A stretch of 64,000 nucleotides of DNA from Gentiana macrophylla. Its lineage: Eukaryota > Streptophyta > Magnoliopsida > Gentianales > Gentianaceae. The position numbers and the translations under genes are program-made. Of the stretch, positions 45,337-56,543 are shown piece by piece; position 1 is the first letter of the stretch, and each line of letters opens with the position of its first letter. Location of the stretch: assembly GCA_026214975.1 (NCBI GenBank), contig CM047810.1:2790001-2854000 (forward strand), given 5' to 3'. The notes beneath the pieces were generated by a model. The model searched no databases. It was not told the origin of the DNA and worked only from the letters and a program-made list of their open reading frames with translations.

Positions 45337-47315
45337 ATGGGTGGATATTCTCAACAATACAACTTATATGAAGACCGATCTACCTACCAACCTTGGGCAC
45401 CTGAGCTTGGTCAAAATCAGTATTATCAACCGTATTACCAAGAGCAGTGTGCGTTCATGGGATGTGGAATGGACGACGATGATTATCGATATGATGAGGG
45501 GAACTATAATGGACAGAATTCTGGGGGCAATTGGAACCAGAATCAGCCGGGAAATTGGGGAGGCAATCAAAGCCAGCATGACTACAATTGGAGCCCAAAT
45601 CAAGGACAAGGGAATAATCAGAATTATGACTCGAACAACCCTTGAATTGGAGCTCTCAAAATCAAAGACTTGCAAGCAGATTGACCTCGCCATGCGGAAG
45701 AGGAACGAAAGTGGTATTATTCATGAGCTCATTGAAAGGGTTTCTATGGCTATGGATGAGGAAGTGTCGGCACATCAATTGATCGATTGGTTGAACCGGA
45801 TGCTCGTGTTATATAAAGAGGCCGAGGATGCTTTGAAACGGGTTGGGGAGATGCAAGACAAGTTTTCCAGCGGGGAATATAGGACTTGCCCAGCTAATGA
45901 AGATTGGCCCCATATGAGATACAGGCTATGTTGGATGTCTCGGGATATCGTGTCTATCATGACGGCCCGGATGCCGGATCAAAAAGAAAAGTCTTGCACA
46001 CAAACGGTCCGAGTAGATAGTGAGATTGAGGATCCAAATTTCTACAATGAGGTGTCGGACCGAAAGGCAGAGCATGACGAAGAAGCTTATGCATATGAGG
46101 TGAATGAGGCAGCAGAGAGAGAAAGAATGCAAGCTGAGTTGGAAGCTAGGAAAAGAGAGTTAGCCATCTGTGCTGTTAAGAGAGAACTCGCAATGGAAAG
46201 AGGGCTGTAGAAAGCCGACAAAGGAAGAGGTGGAGAGTGAGGTTGATGAATCGACTTTCTATGACGAGATATCCGAGCCTCGATAGTGAGTTGGGGCTGC
46301 CCATAATGCCACCTCCAATTGCAATATTTGACTATGGCAGTTTCATGTTCTACTATATGGCACCTTCACCTCTTGAGATGAAAATTGATGAAACTTTGAT
46401 GGAATGTGTGGTGGAGCCATCCATTGTTATGAGTGAACAAGAAGTTTTTGGTGGTGAAAATGGCTCATTATGTGATGAAGAGGAAATGCTAGATTTGGAG
46501 ATGGAAGATGTGCGGATTTTATCTATTACACCGCCTCCAAGAAATGAAAAATGATGACCTTGAAGGGTGTGGGATAGATTTGAGCACAACATTTGATGAG
46601 CCAGAGATTGAGATGCAAGAGACAGATATGGGATCACCCATCACTCCATTAGTTGATGATGTACCGTTAGAGTCGGTGGAGAATTTTTATGAGTATGCCA
46701 AGCCACTTGTAGTGGACCCAACCTCAGTTTTGGGTGAGCCGAAGCTTTTGGTATTTCCATGCTCTGGGACACGGAGGATACCCATGATTATGAAGTGGGG
46801 AGGTGGAATCGTTGTCTACCATACCACATCCCGACGATGACCATCATGACACCGTGACAAGAGGTGCGATAGACTTATTTGAGGTCGTCGATCCGGTGGG
46901 ATTAGAAATGGAGAAGAAGATGGGACAGCTCAATTTACCGCCTAGCTTGCTTGTGATTCGAGGTCATATGGATGAGCCCATTATATTGACACCCCCAGAT
47001 AGTTTGGTCATCTTTGATATGCCGGTCCCAGACTACTACTCCCTTCCATTCTGTGCGGATGAGTTCTATGAGGTTAAGTTCGAAGGGTCCCGGGTGGAAG
47101 ACGCACGTAGAGGTGATAGAGAGGAAAGACCACGGTGGTGGGGTGATTCCAAGAAGAAGATGATGAGAGGTTTTGACAGAAGAGGATTCCCGAGTTGGGA
47201 GGAGGTTGCATCGAGGGCTATGAGAGGTAAGTTTCTAACGAACTCGGTTTTCATGATGCTTGCTATTTGTATTCTTCTTGAGTTGTTGATCTTTTTGAGT
47301 TCGGGTTTTGGTTGA
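45337..47315 (+). pseudogene. unrecognised reading frame of the Athila-like element
   Basis: I do not recognise the protein. From an ATG at 45337 a Tyr/Gln/Asn/Gly-rich segment (about 100 codons) is followed, after frame changes near 45640, 46215, 46550 and 46800, by a helical charged segment (AELEARKRELAICAVKREL near 46130), two long acidic segments (46240-46800) and a C-terminal part with basic residues and a membrane-like helix (VFMMLAICILLELLIFL, about 47255-47305) before a stop at 47315. Shared composition and back-to-back frames suggest one ancestral protein of about 600-650 residues broken by small indels. None of the usual retrotransposon domains is visible. It could be a highly diverged gag, an env-like frame or a captured host gene. 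Confidence 0.55.
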
Positions 47316-49086
47316 TGGTTTTGATGATACTTGTTTGAAATGAAATATTTGAATTGTTGTTTTGAGTCTTTTATGGTTTGAGTCCGTTTTGGTGTCACTT
47401 GGTCGAGCCAACGACGTAAAACAAAGGCGCTCAAAGGGAGGCAACCCACCATTTGTTGTGTTTTGCATGTTTTGAGGTCCATCTTTTGTGTTTTGGGGTT
47501 GTGGATTCATGGATTTTATTTTGGGCACGTGTGGATTCATTGGTCATTTATTGTATGTTTGATCCATATTTTTCTATCTTTATGACATTTTTGTTCAAGT
47601 TTTCTGACGTAACGCGGTCGTTCTTTTTATTACCCCCGGAATTCCCCTATAGTATTTGCTTTGGCACGTGGACCATGTCCCGTGCATGTGGTTCTTGGAT
47701 ATGTTTTTCATTGTATAGGGATTCGGGATGGAGTACTTCACGACCGTTACGGGACTTGATCGTGCCGTTTTGCCGGGCTCATAAGCTAAGTCTTTCTTTT
47801 TCCTTTCGCTCACACACCGAGGACGGTGTTTCACCAAGTGTGGGGGACGCCTTAGCTTATTTCGCATGTTTTGAAAAGTGTTATGCCATGATGTGATAAA
47901 CTTGGTTTTACTTGTTCCCGAGTCAATTTATAGGTCCTTTCAAATTTTTCCAAGATTTTAACACCACGTTATATGCATGCTGTTCACAATTGAGTGGTGA
48001 AAGGTCTTTAGTTTTGTGAATGTCTCACAGTGAGTCTATATTGTCATGATACGGAACACTTTTTAGTACACGTTTGACGACGTTTTGCTTATCACGATTA
48101 CTTTACACACTTGTACCCCTAGTTTCGAGGCGAAATAGAAGGATTGGCCTTGGTAGAACACGGGATGACGCTTTGGCGTTCTTTTTACCCTACTTTAGCC
48201 AAATAAGCCTGAGCCGAATGTTTGACCTTCGTAGCCCTCTCACCTTGATGATAGAATGGTCCGACTACCATTCGCTTTATAGCCATTTCTTATTTAGTCG
48301 AAACCTACCTCGAGCCTTATTTTGGTCACATTCCTTCATTTGACCTCACGAGTGGACTTAGTCTCTTGTTAAACCACACTTGCCAAGGCAAGTGTGGGGT
48401 GGGGGGAGATGTTGTTTTTGAGTCGGGTTGTTGTTTCCTCAGTTTTAGAGCTATAAGAAGGGGAGGAGCTCGAGTGATTTTTTTAGGCCTTTGGTTCAAA
48501 GAAGAAAAGAAAAAAAAATGAAGTGAAATAAAAGTTCGAATAAAGTGAATAAGTGTTGAGTCAAAGAAAGCCTTGTGCGGACGTGTATTGTTTGTCCATA
48601 TAATGTTGAGTTTGGAAGTTGTTTTGATTTGTTTGATGATCGGAGGAGTTTGGTGTTGATTTGTATGGTTGCAAGGAGGAGATACACTTGTTGATTTGGT
48701 TCACTCGTATTTTCTCTTCTCCAGTTCCCAAATTATCCTTTCGGTTAGCCCTCTCCCGAGCCTAACGTTATAACCATTCAAGTCCTGCTGGACCGTGTTT
48801 AACCTTGGTTAGTCCTGATTAGTGGAGATTCTAGGAAGGGCAAGATCGTGTAAAGTCATTTGTCCGGTATTCCAAGCCCGAAATCGTATTAAGCATAAGT
48901 CGTCGTCATTCAAACACACATTCACTCCGTGTTATGGTTTGGTAGAGTCAAGGTAATACATTCTCTTAGCTAAATTCTTTTTACCTCGATATTTTGAAAC
49001 ACATGCATGTACCGTAAAGTTGATTCCTTGGTATTGTTTGAACGCCTATTTTACTCGAGGGCGAGTAAAGGCTAAGTGTGGGGTGG
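47316..49086 (+). other. non-coding 3' part of the Athila-like element
   Basis: Contains GGGAGGCAACCCA (47436-47448) and three purine tracts of the form AAGTGTGGGG (near 47838, 48389 and 49075); the last is the true polypurine tract next to the 3' LTR. ORFs on both strands here are not conserved-looking. Confidence 0.7.
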
Positions 49087-51080
49087 TGATAGGAACCAAC
49101 TTTACTGTACATTTATGTACAGTTTAGCCCATGATTATCACATTTCTGGCATGATTCGGGTTAGTTTAGACCCTATTTGGAGTATGAAATGAGGTTTTTA
49201 TTGCACGCCGAGTGGATCACGGTTTTCCGTAAACTCGGCCTTATTTTAGCATTTTATACTCGTTTTCCCGAGCACCCGTAGTTTGCGGGGTTACACGTTT
49301 GCTTGTTGTTTCATATGGATGCAGGACTAGGGTGTCTCGAGAACCCGGAAGGTAAAGATTTATGATGAGAAGTATCATCAAGGTGCAAGAATGAGCCAAA
49401 GAAGGAGAAAAATGAAGAAAAGGAAGAAGATAATTGTTGCCCTCACCCTACGTTCACTTCAGCAGTATTTTGGCCTATGATGGAGGCATTTTCTGGTCCA
49501 GGTGTCTTGATGCAAGTTGTAGAGGATTGAAAGAGATTTCCAACGCATGTTGAATCACCTCATTTGGAGCCCTATAAGTGAAGTTATGAGCAAAAGATCG
49601 GAGTTGGGTTCGGACTCAAGGCGTCGTAAATATGAACCGGCGTCCAGGGTGCCTTTTTGATGCAAGAGAGTTGAGACTTCAAGTGGACGAGCGTCCGGAA
49701 AAGTGGACGAAGTCCGGGGATGTGGACGGGCGTCCAGGATGTGCAAACGGGCGCCCGTAATGCCCAATTTGATTCAAAGAGTTGAGATCTTCAGTGGACG
49801 GGCGTCCAAGCGATTCAAAGCAGAACCAGTCACTTCATGGGCATTTTGGTCACACTTGGAGGCATTTTCATGGAAAGTTGTCTTGATGAAAGTTGTAGAG
49901 GAATGAATCAGCTTTCCAATGCATCTTGAATCATCTCATTTGGATCCCTAGAAGTGAAGTTATGGTGGAAATACTGAAAGCCATTCTAGACGAGCGTCCA
50001 CTCAAGAACAAGCTTCCATCTTCATGCAAAACTCAGTGAATGGCGGCGTCTGTAGCCCCCGAATCAAGGTCCAGGCCGCTTTGCTGCGTATTTTTCTGCT
50101 CCACCTATAAATACTCCTCATTCCAACCGTAATGGAACAAAATGCCGCCCCAACTTCTCTTAGCGATTTTGGGCGATTTTCTTCGTCCCAAGGTGTTAGA
50201 TAACGTGCTATATATCATTAGAATCGTCTTTCGATCCTCTCTTTGATTATACAACTTTTAGCTTCGATTTGTAACATTTCAAGTGACAAGATTTGTCCTT
50301 TTGGAGCTCGAATTTGGTTCTTCAATTTGAATCGAAATGGGTATGTGTTCTTGTTGTTTTATTGTTGTTGTGATGCTTTTATCTTGTTTGTATAACATAG
50401 ATTCGATTATGAGTAGCTAGATTCTTCGTATGGTTGAACTATGTGAAGGTGGGTGAAACACCATTGAGAGACGAACCTGGAGGTAGTGTAGCGCGTAATT
50501 TAACGTTCTAATCGATAATTCCCATCACGAAACTTGTTTTGATTGTTTTAATAGCTTTGAATGAGATTGACAACCTTTTTCATAGTTGCACACACGTTAG
50601 CTTATAAATGTATGTTGCGCGATGTGTGGGAACGGGTTTCGGGACCGTAGAAGTTTTGGGCTTGAAAGGTAGTCGACACCTACCCGTACTAGATTGACGC
50701 CTAGTCATCAAGTTTAGTCCCAATACGGGTTTGTCCTATGAGTTATTGTTAGACGGCAAGGTAGAGTAAGGCACACTCCCGGGCAATCATTCTAATGGTA
50801 AAGTAATCCACCGGATCGTAGTTCGCCATACTTCTTTTAACTGCTTAGAATTCCGAGTAGTGTAATCTTTATTTTATGCAATAGTATAACTCCATATCTA
50901 TCTTGTTGACTGAAATCGAGAAATAAGTCAACTGTGGTACTCAAAGCCAATCTCTGTGGGATCGACCTCGACTCCTCAAGCACTATCCTACACTCGACCC
51001 GGTACACTGCCGGTTAGAGGGTAGATTCTGCTAAGGTTTCGAGTCTTTGTTTGACCGGACCGTAGAAATTACGTCCATCA
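49087..51080 (+). repeat. 3' LTR of the Athila-like element
   Basis: Near-identical to 43178-45214 over long stretches, with small indels concentrated in the GC-rich motif array. TATA box 50106-50113. Confidence 0.9.
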
Positions 51081-51083
51081 AAA

Positions 51084-51101
51084 TGGCACCGTTGCCGGGG
51101 A
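51084..51101 (+). other. second primer-binding site after the 3' LTR
   Basis: TGGCACCGTTGCCGGGGA, followed by the same leader as at 45236-45281 and then a break at 51146/51147. It shows that the right-hand LTR also served as, or derives from, a 5' LTR. Confidence 0.85.
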
Positions 51102-51197
51102 TTGGCAATTCTTTGATATCACAATAGTTGACCGAAAGCTTGGGTTCATATAGTGTGATTCAAACCACTAAATCAGTCGCTTTACCGAAACACGTAC

Positions 51198-51506
51198 GAC
51201 TCCGTTTGTTTTGGGTTGTAGTTTTTTTGGGGTTGTTTTAGATAAAGTGATTGAAGTAAAGATTAGAAAGTTAAGATGTTTTTTTGAAATTTATGTAGAT
51301 TATGATTTGATTGGTGAAATAAAGTAGTATAATAAATAAAATAATGGTAAAAAATGTTATAAAGTTAATAAAGTGAAATGATGAGAGATAATTTAATATT
51401 TTTTTATTTGTAGTTGAAGAAATGATTAGTAAGAGAATTGTAAGATATGATGGGTGAAGTGATATAAAAAAACTCCGAAAAAAACTCTAACGAAAACAAA
51501 CGGAGC
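51198..51506. mobile_element. MITE with GCTCCGTTTG ends, copy 2
   Basis: GACTCCGTTTGTTTTGG at the left, and inverted GCTCCGTTTGTTTTCG at the right; CGTAC on both sides (51193-51197, 51507-51511). Same family as 42761-43096, so two copies bracket the Athila-like element. Confidence 0.8.
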
Positions 51507-51554
51507 CGTACTCTTCACTTAAGAATTTCCCAAAGAACGTACGGTTCAAACCTT

Positions 51555-53600
51555 AATACAAAATGAAATGTCATTTTTCATAACCGGATTTTAATGGAAA
51601 ATTATTGCATGGAGAGAGTAATAAGTATTGATGATACCCGACCCGAGTTACGCCACGCGTCACCTTTAAGGGTGTTTAATAAATGACCAGTCCTTAAACT
51701 AGGGCTTTAAGGGCCAAGGGCCCCAAGGGCCGAACAGAGGGCAGATCGTCTACCACGGGAGATCGGTCTAAGCTCCTCCTCCAGCCACCGCAGACGTGAC
51801 CTAAGGTCCAGCGAAGAGGAGCGCCTCATCATCCATATTAGTTCCTGGGCGTGGGACTGATTCTCCAGACTCATTTGTTATTCCGCGTGAGAGATAATTA
51901 TATATGGAAAGAATCCTCAGTCATAAAGACTCCAATCTTGGCATTAAATATGTCCATAATTATCTCTGATTTTTGGGATTAAGTCGTATATATCCTTAGG
52001 GAATAATTATTAATTATCATACTTACTCAACAAGTAATGGGGGGGCGAGACATCGCCTATATAAACAACCCTAAGGAACTACGGATGACTTGATTCCAAT
52101 TCGACTATTGGATACGTAAAGCAACTCGTAAATAATTCAAGAAATTTCACCCAAATAAATAAAACAACTCGTTCCTCTTTTGCACAAATTAGGGTTTCTA
52201 GGGTTTACCGATCATTATCACATAGGAGATTGACCCGTATCAATCAACAGACGGTTTCCAACATCGTCAAGTATGAAGTGACGGATGAAACGATCATAAC
52301 CACACATTTTGTATCAAGTTGTAAAACTGATGATAGGGATTAAGTCACATGGGCTATCCGCATGTAGGTATGTACCATGCAATAATATCCCAATTTTCAT
52401 AATTAATCCTCTTATCGATAACGGTGTTCTAGAGAATCAGGGAAAATGACTTAAAAACCTAAGAGCATACACAATAGCAATTGCTCTTTACAATGACATT
52501 TTACATTGGAATAAGCAAAACATCCCACATGGCATCTACATGTCATCACTTTCCAATTCCATTCCTAAGAGGACATGCAATAGCTTTAAATAAGCCATTA
52601 TGATTGGTACTTTTTTTAAAATAGACCCTGGGGAAAATATAACAAGTTGCAATAGCTCAAATATACACGTTGGAAACCGTAGCAACGTGAATGGGATCGT
52701 GGTTCTGTCCACCACCGTGTTCACTATCAAATAATAAAATATTCAAAAATAATGAACAGATAAACTTCTTTCTTTTTTCATCTAAAATAAACCTCTTTCT
52801 TCGCCCAGTTTCTCCACCTCTTTCTTTTGTCGTCCCTCCCCCCTCCACCCCAACTCTTTGTAATCAACATACCATTAATCAGTGATTCATAAGCTCCATT
52901 CAAAATACTTCCTCTCTTTTTCTTTTTTTGGTAAAAGTAAGATGCAATTCAGTGACCAGGGCGAGTTTATTCATTAGATATCTTTCTATTTTGTTTGTTT
53001 TGTGTTGTAAATCGTCATAGGTAGTGGTGGTTTTATCTTTGTGTATTTTTATTTGAGTGAAATTTTGATAGTTATGATTCTTAAAATGGGTTCTGGTAGT
53101 AATATTTCTGTTAATTTATCAGATCGAAAGTTCGGTTTCAATGAAGTTTGAAATTTCAGAGGAGGTTCAATGTATTCTTGTGATTTTGCATATAACTGTT
53201 TGTTAAGAATATGGATTTTGGTAGTTTGTTTTATATTTTGTGTTAATATGATTTATGATTTTGGAGGAAAATATTCATGAGTAGTTTCAATTTGCTGGGA
53301 AGTTTGTATATTTTAATACAAAATGAAATGTCATTTTTCATAACCGGGTTTTAATGGGAAATTATTGCATGGAGAGAGTAATAAGTATGAAGTGACAGAT
53401 GAAACGATCATAACCACACAGTTTGTATCAAGTTGTAAAACTGATGGTAGGGATTAAACCACATGGGCAATCCGCATGTAGGTATGTACCATGCAATAAT
53501 ATCCCAGTTTTCATAATTAATCCTCTTATCGATAGCCGTGTTCTAGAGAATAAAGGAAAATGACTTAAAAACCTACATGTCATCGCATTCCAATTCCATT
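51555..53600. repeat. local duplication of an approximately 300-bp segment
   Basis: The sequence at 51555-51628 plus 52275-52470 reappears at about 53310-53575 with few changes. The left copy carries a solo LTR (next entry), and about 85 bp (near 52470-52550) absent from the right copy. Between the copies (52560-53300) are AT-rich DNA and a CT-rich stretch without recognised genes. Confidence 0.85.
51629..52269 (+). mobile_element. solo LTR, 641 bp, with 5-bp duplication AGTAT
   Basis: TGATGATACCCGACC...CATCGTCA, flanked by AGTAT (51624-51628, 52270-52274), with a TATA box (TATATAA, 52058-52064). The duplicate at 53310 keeps the uninterrupted site (AATAAGTATGAAGTGAC), which proves the borders. 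A second copy lies at 63230-63836. Confidence 0.92.
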
Positions 53601-54149
53601 CCTAATGCATCTTGCAATAACCTTTCTTTCTTTCTTGTTTAATTTTTTAATAATTCTTTTCTTCTCTTATATTCTAGCAAACATCAATTTTGAAAAATAA
53701 AAATATTATGTATAAATAGTAGATAATTTTTTTAATACACACATATATATGTGAAATTGATCCCCTTATTTTTATGTATTGACTCTGCTTTTATCTATCA
53801 CTTCATAATTACACGATAAATCAATATCCAAATATATGCGTGATATGGAAAAAAAAATTTGACAAAATTCGCACTCCTGCTCAAAAATCCTGAAATACTT
53901 TTCTATTCTCAACTAAAAAGAACGAACCTTTTTTTTTCCAGCAAAAAAATATATATTATTATAGGCAAAAAAAAGAAAAGAAACAAGCTGGACTTCAACG
54001 TGAAAACGATTTCCCTAAAATAGAAAAATATTGAAACAAGACCAATCGAACCAATTCATCAAAACTTTTATATAAGATGAAGAAGGAAAAAATCACAACA
54101 ACAAGAAGAGAAAAAAAAAAAAAAACAACAACACCACCAATATTAAACA
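53600..54149. other. AT-rich intergenic DNA
   Basis: Nothing recognised except a TATATAA-like stretch near 54070. Confidence 0.5.
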
Positions 54150-54263
54150 ATGAAAGAGGGGAGCAGCTCGCCGGAGTGTGGTGGAGCAGCTCGCCGGAGA
54201 CTGGTGGAGCACTTCCACATGTACGGTAACAGAAGCAGACCATACGCAATTAATCATATCTAA
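54150..54263 (+). CDS. small ORF, 37 residues, uncertain
   Basis: ATG in a good context (AACAATGA) opens a 37-codon frame made partly from a duplicated 'gagcagctcgccggag' unit, followed by a basic, aromatic end (HFHMYGNRSRPYAINHI). A TATATAA lies 79 bp upstream. It resembles no peptide family I can name; it may be a short exon, a peptide gene or chance. Confidence 0.2.
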   Translation: MKEGSSSPECGGAARRRLVEHFHMYGNRSRPYAINHI

Positions 54264-54559
54264 TGCTCTTTCAGCATGAGGAACATAGAAGAAATAACAA
54301 GAATTAATTGATCCAGATCTAGTTTATTATTTTTTATTTTGGTTTTGTAGGCATTATTAATTAGGGGGCAATTGTTCATATAGTATATTTTCCAAAATTT
54401 CTTCTTTGTATGGTACTCCACAAAGCGGAGTCGATAAAAAAATAATGCAAAAGATTATTAATTGGAAAAGACAAAATACTCCTTCAAGAATCATATACTG
54501 ATTTTGAAAATTCAAACACGAGCTACTGAAAAAGAGAGAATAATTGCATACATCAGATC

Positions 54560-54790
54560 TCGAGGGACACGTGTCGTGCACACACAAAGCAAAACCAATA
54601 TTATATGGTTTTGTGAGTAGAAAATAATGCACGCGATATTACACGAAAGTGGCTTCACACCTGTGACTATATAAGTCCCTGAGGTCCTCACCAAAACCAT
54701 AGTAATATCCAAGTTGAAAACCCAAAAATTTTCCCTCTCTACTTTCTCTCTCTTAAAAATATGCCTAGAAACCCAAATAATTTCCTGAAG
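54560..54790 (+). promoter_or_regulatory. candidate promoter and first exon
   Basis: A G-box/ABRE-like GACACGTGTCG (about 54567) lies about 100 bp before a TATA box (CTATATAAG, near 54667). This is followed by a CT-rich leader and ATG at 54761 with ten codons (MPRNPNNFLK) running into a donor-like AAG|GTAAAT. Together these look like the start of a plant gene, but I could not find a convincing second exon downstream. Confidence 0.3.
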
Positions 54791-56543
54791 GTAAATTATT
54801 AATTTAAACTGGGTTAACCCAAATAAATAAAATATTAAATTTTATTGCTCCCGGCCACCTATTTTTTAAATTAACAATTAAATTTAAAATTTTCATTAAC
54901 GAAATGTTATTCTGGAATTAATTCGGATATCATGGAACTAACTATTTGAAAATATTCATTCATTAATTTAGAGTGTTGGATCTATGAATCTGGTGCACGT
55001 TTATGAGAACGAGATAAAAGGAAAACTTATTAGAATGGAGAGTGAAATCTGGGAATAACCCTCCTTAAACCCCTGAATCTATCCGTCATGTCTTCCTTAA
55101 CTATTACAGTGCAGGGTTCATCATCGAAAATATCATGGGGCAATTGTTTATTATCGGAAATTAATTGCCTTAAAACATTAATCCCTGAAAAATGATCAAC
55201 TGGGTTTTTGACAACAGACTTTAAAACATTAATCCCTGAAAAATGTTCAACTGTGTTTTTGACAACATGCCTTAAAACATTAATGTTAATTTAAGAAATG
55301 TTAACATCATGAACTAAGGATTGAAGGCTGAAACTGTAATCTGATTAATAACATTCAACAATGCAGGAGAATGCAGTTTGTTGAATGGCCATTTATACAT
55401 GAATTTATTAAATATATATCCTAAAAAAATGGGTTATTTTTGTTTTTATGATATATGGGGCTATTTAAGGAATATTAATTTATTTTGGATAATGTTGTGT
55501 TCACGATACTATATACATAAGAACTCTTGTAGAAATAATATTTAAACAAAAATCTTTTCAGAAAATAGTAAATAAACAATTTTCCCTTAATTAGGAGAGA
55601 GAGTATTATATTGTGGAAGAGGACGGGAAGAACCACAACCCCATCCCCAACCAAAATAATCACATTGTGAAACTTGAAGCTAATGTATATTTTTTATTTT
55701 GAGCCACCGTCGTAATACTGGAAAAAGTGTCTTTCACATTGTGTTATTTGAAGCTATTGTACACGCTCTAAGATTTGAGATTTACCTGCCCTGTCATCTG
55801 CAATGCCTGTCAAGAAAAGAAAGCTGGGACATAATAATTCTCTTAAGCTGATTTTATTATTATTATTATTATGAATTCCTTTGCATCACTACTTAATCGG
55901 TAATTAAGGAATTAAAAGTTAAACGGATGCTCATTTTTGGACGGAGGTATAGTAGGATATAAATCACCATGCATTACGAGTTTACGACAGAAGCCTCCTA
56001 AGATTCTCAAAGATGGTCAAAGACAGAAGGCCTTAGTATAAGGGATGGTTTGAGAAATTTTAAAATATTGAGGCATGAATTTCTCAGATTTACTACTGGA
56101 CAACTTTTTTAGCGAGTCGACTGCCTGCCCCAACCTTTAGCCGCTGGTGCTTGATATCTTGATTATAACTTGTTTATGGTCTCTGTAGTACAAGAACAAG
56201 ACTCATAAATGTAGCAAATTAAATGTTGGCTAAAGTTTGAGCTACCTTTGTTGCATGGTCCTCAACTTCACATGAGAGATATAGATAGAGCTCTCCTAGC
56301 TACAAATTTGGATATATTATATATACCCCATAGATGATATATACTGTAAGCAAAAATCTAAACCCTTCTTACGCCAATTAATGAGACATTATCCTAGTGG
56401 AGATACCGTGTGGAGACATATAAACCACACAAATTCATTCTGTTTTTAAAATATGTGGTTCTGATAGTTTCACACGTCACTTCATCTCAAAATCCTCTCT
56501 CCACACAAGTATTTCCCGAAACGTAGATGAGAAAAATGGGAAC
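54791..56543. other. AT-rich intergenic DNA with a small tandem repeat
   Basis: A unit of about 57 bp (TTAAAACATTAATCCCTGAA...GTTTTTGACAACA) occurs two to three times at 55168-55290. No gene recognised. Confidence 0.5.

Larger units (their letters stand above)
43178..51146 (+). mobile_element. Athila-like non-autonomous LTR retrotransposon
   Basis: LTRs 43178-45214 (2037 bp) and 49087-51080 (1994 bp) both start TGATAGGAACC and end CATCA; each has a TATA box (44237-44244; 50106-50113). The primer site TGGCACCGCTGCCGGGGA (45218-45235) is near-complementary to tRNA-Asp. The motif GGGAGGCAACCCA (47436-47448), seen in Athila/Tat elements, follows the coding region, and the purine tract AGTGTGGGGTGG ends at the 3' LTR (49086). 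Instead of gag-pol there is an unfamiliar frame (next entry); no protease, reverse transcriptase or integrase. The 3' LTR is followed by a second primer site and 66 bp of 5' leader (51081-51146), and the outer flanks show no TSD, so the locus has recombined. Confidence 0.9.

Noticed and set aside
47453..48343. ORFs of 90-147 codons in the 3' part of the Athila-like element
   Set aside because: They lie in the non-coding section after GGGAGGCAACCCA, switch strands and lack any domain.
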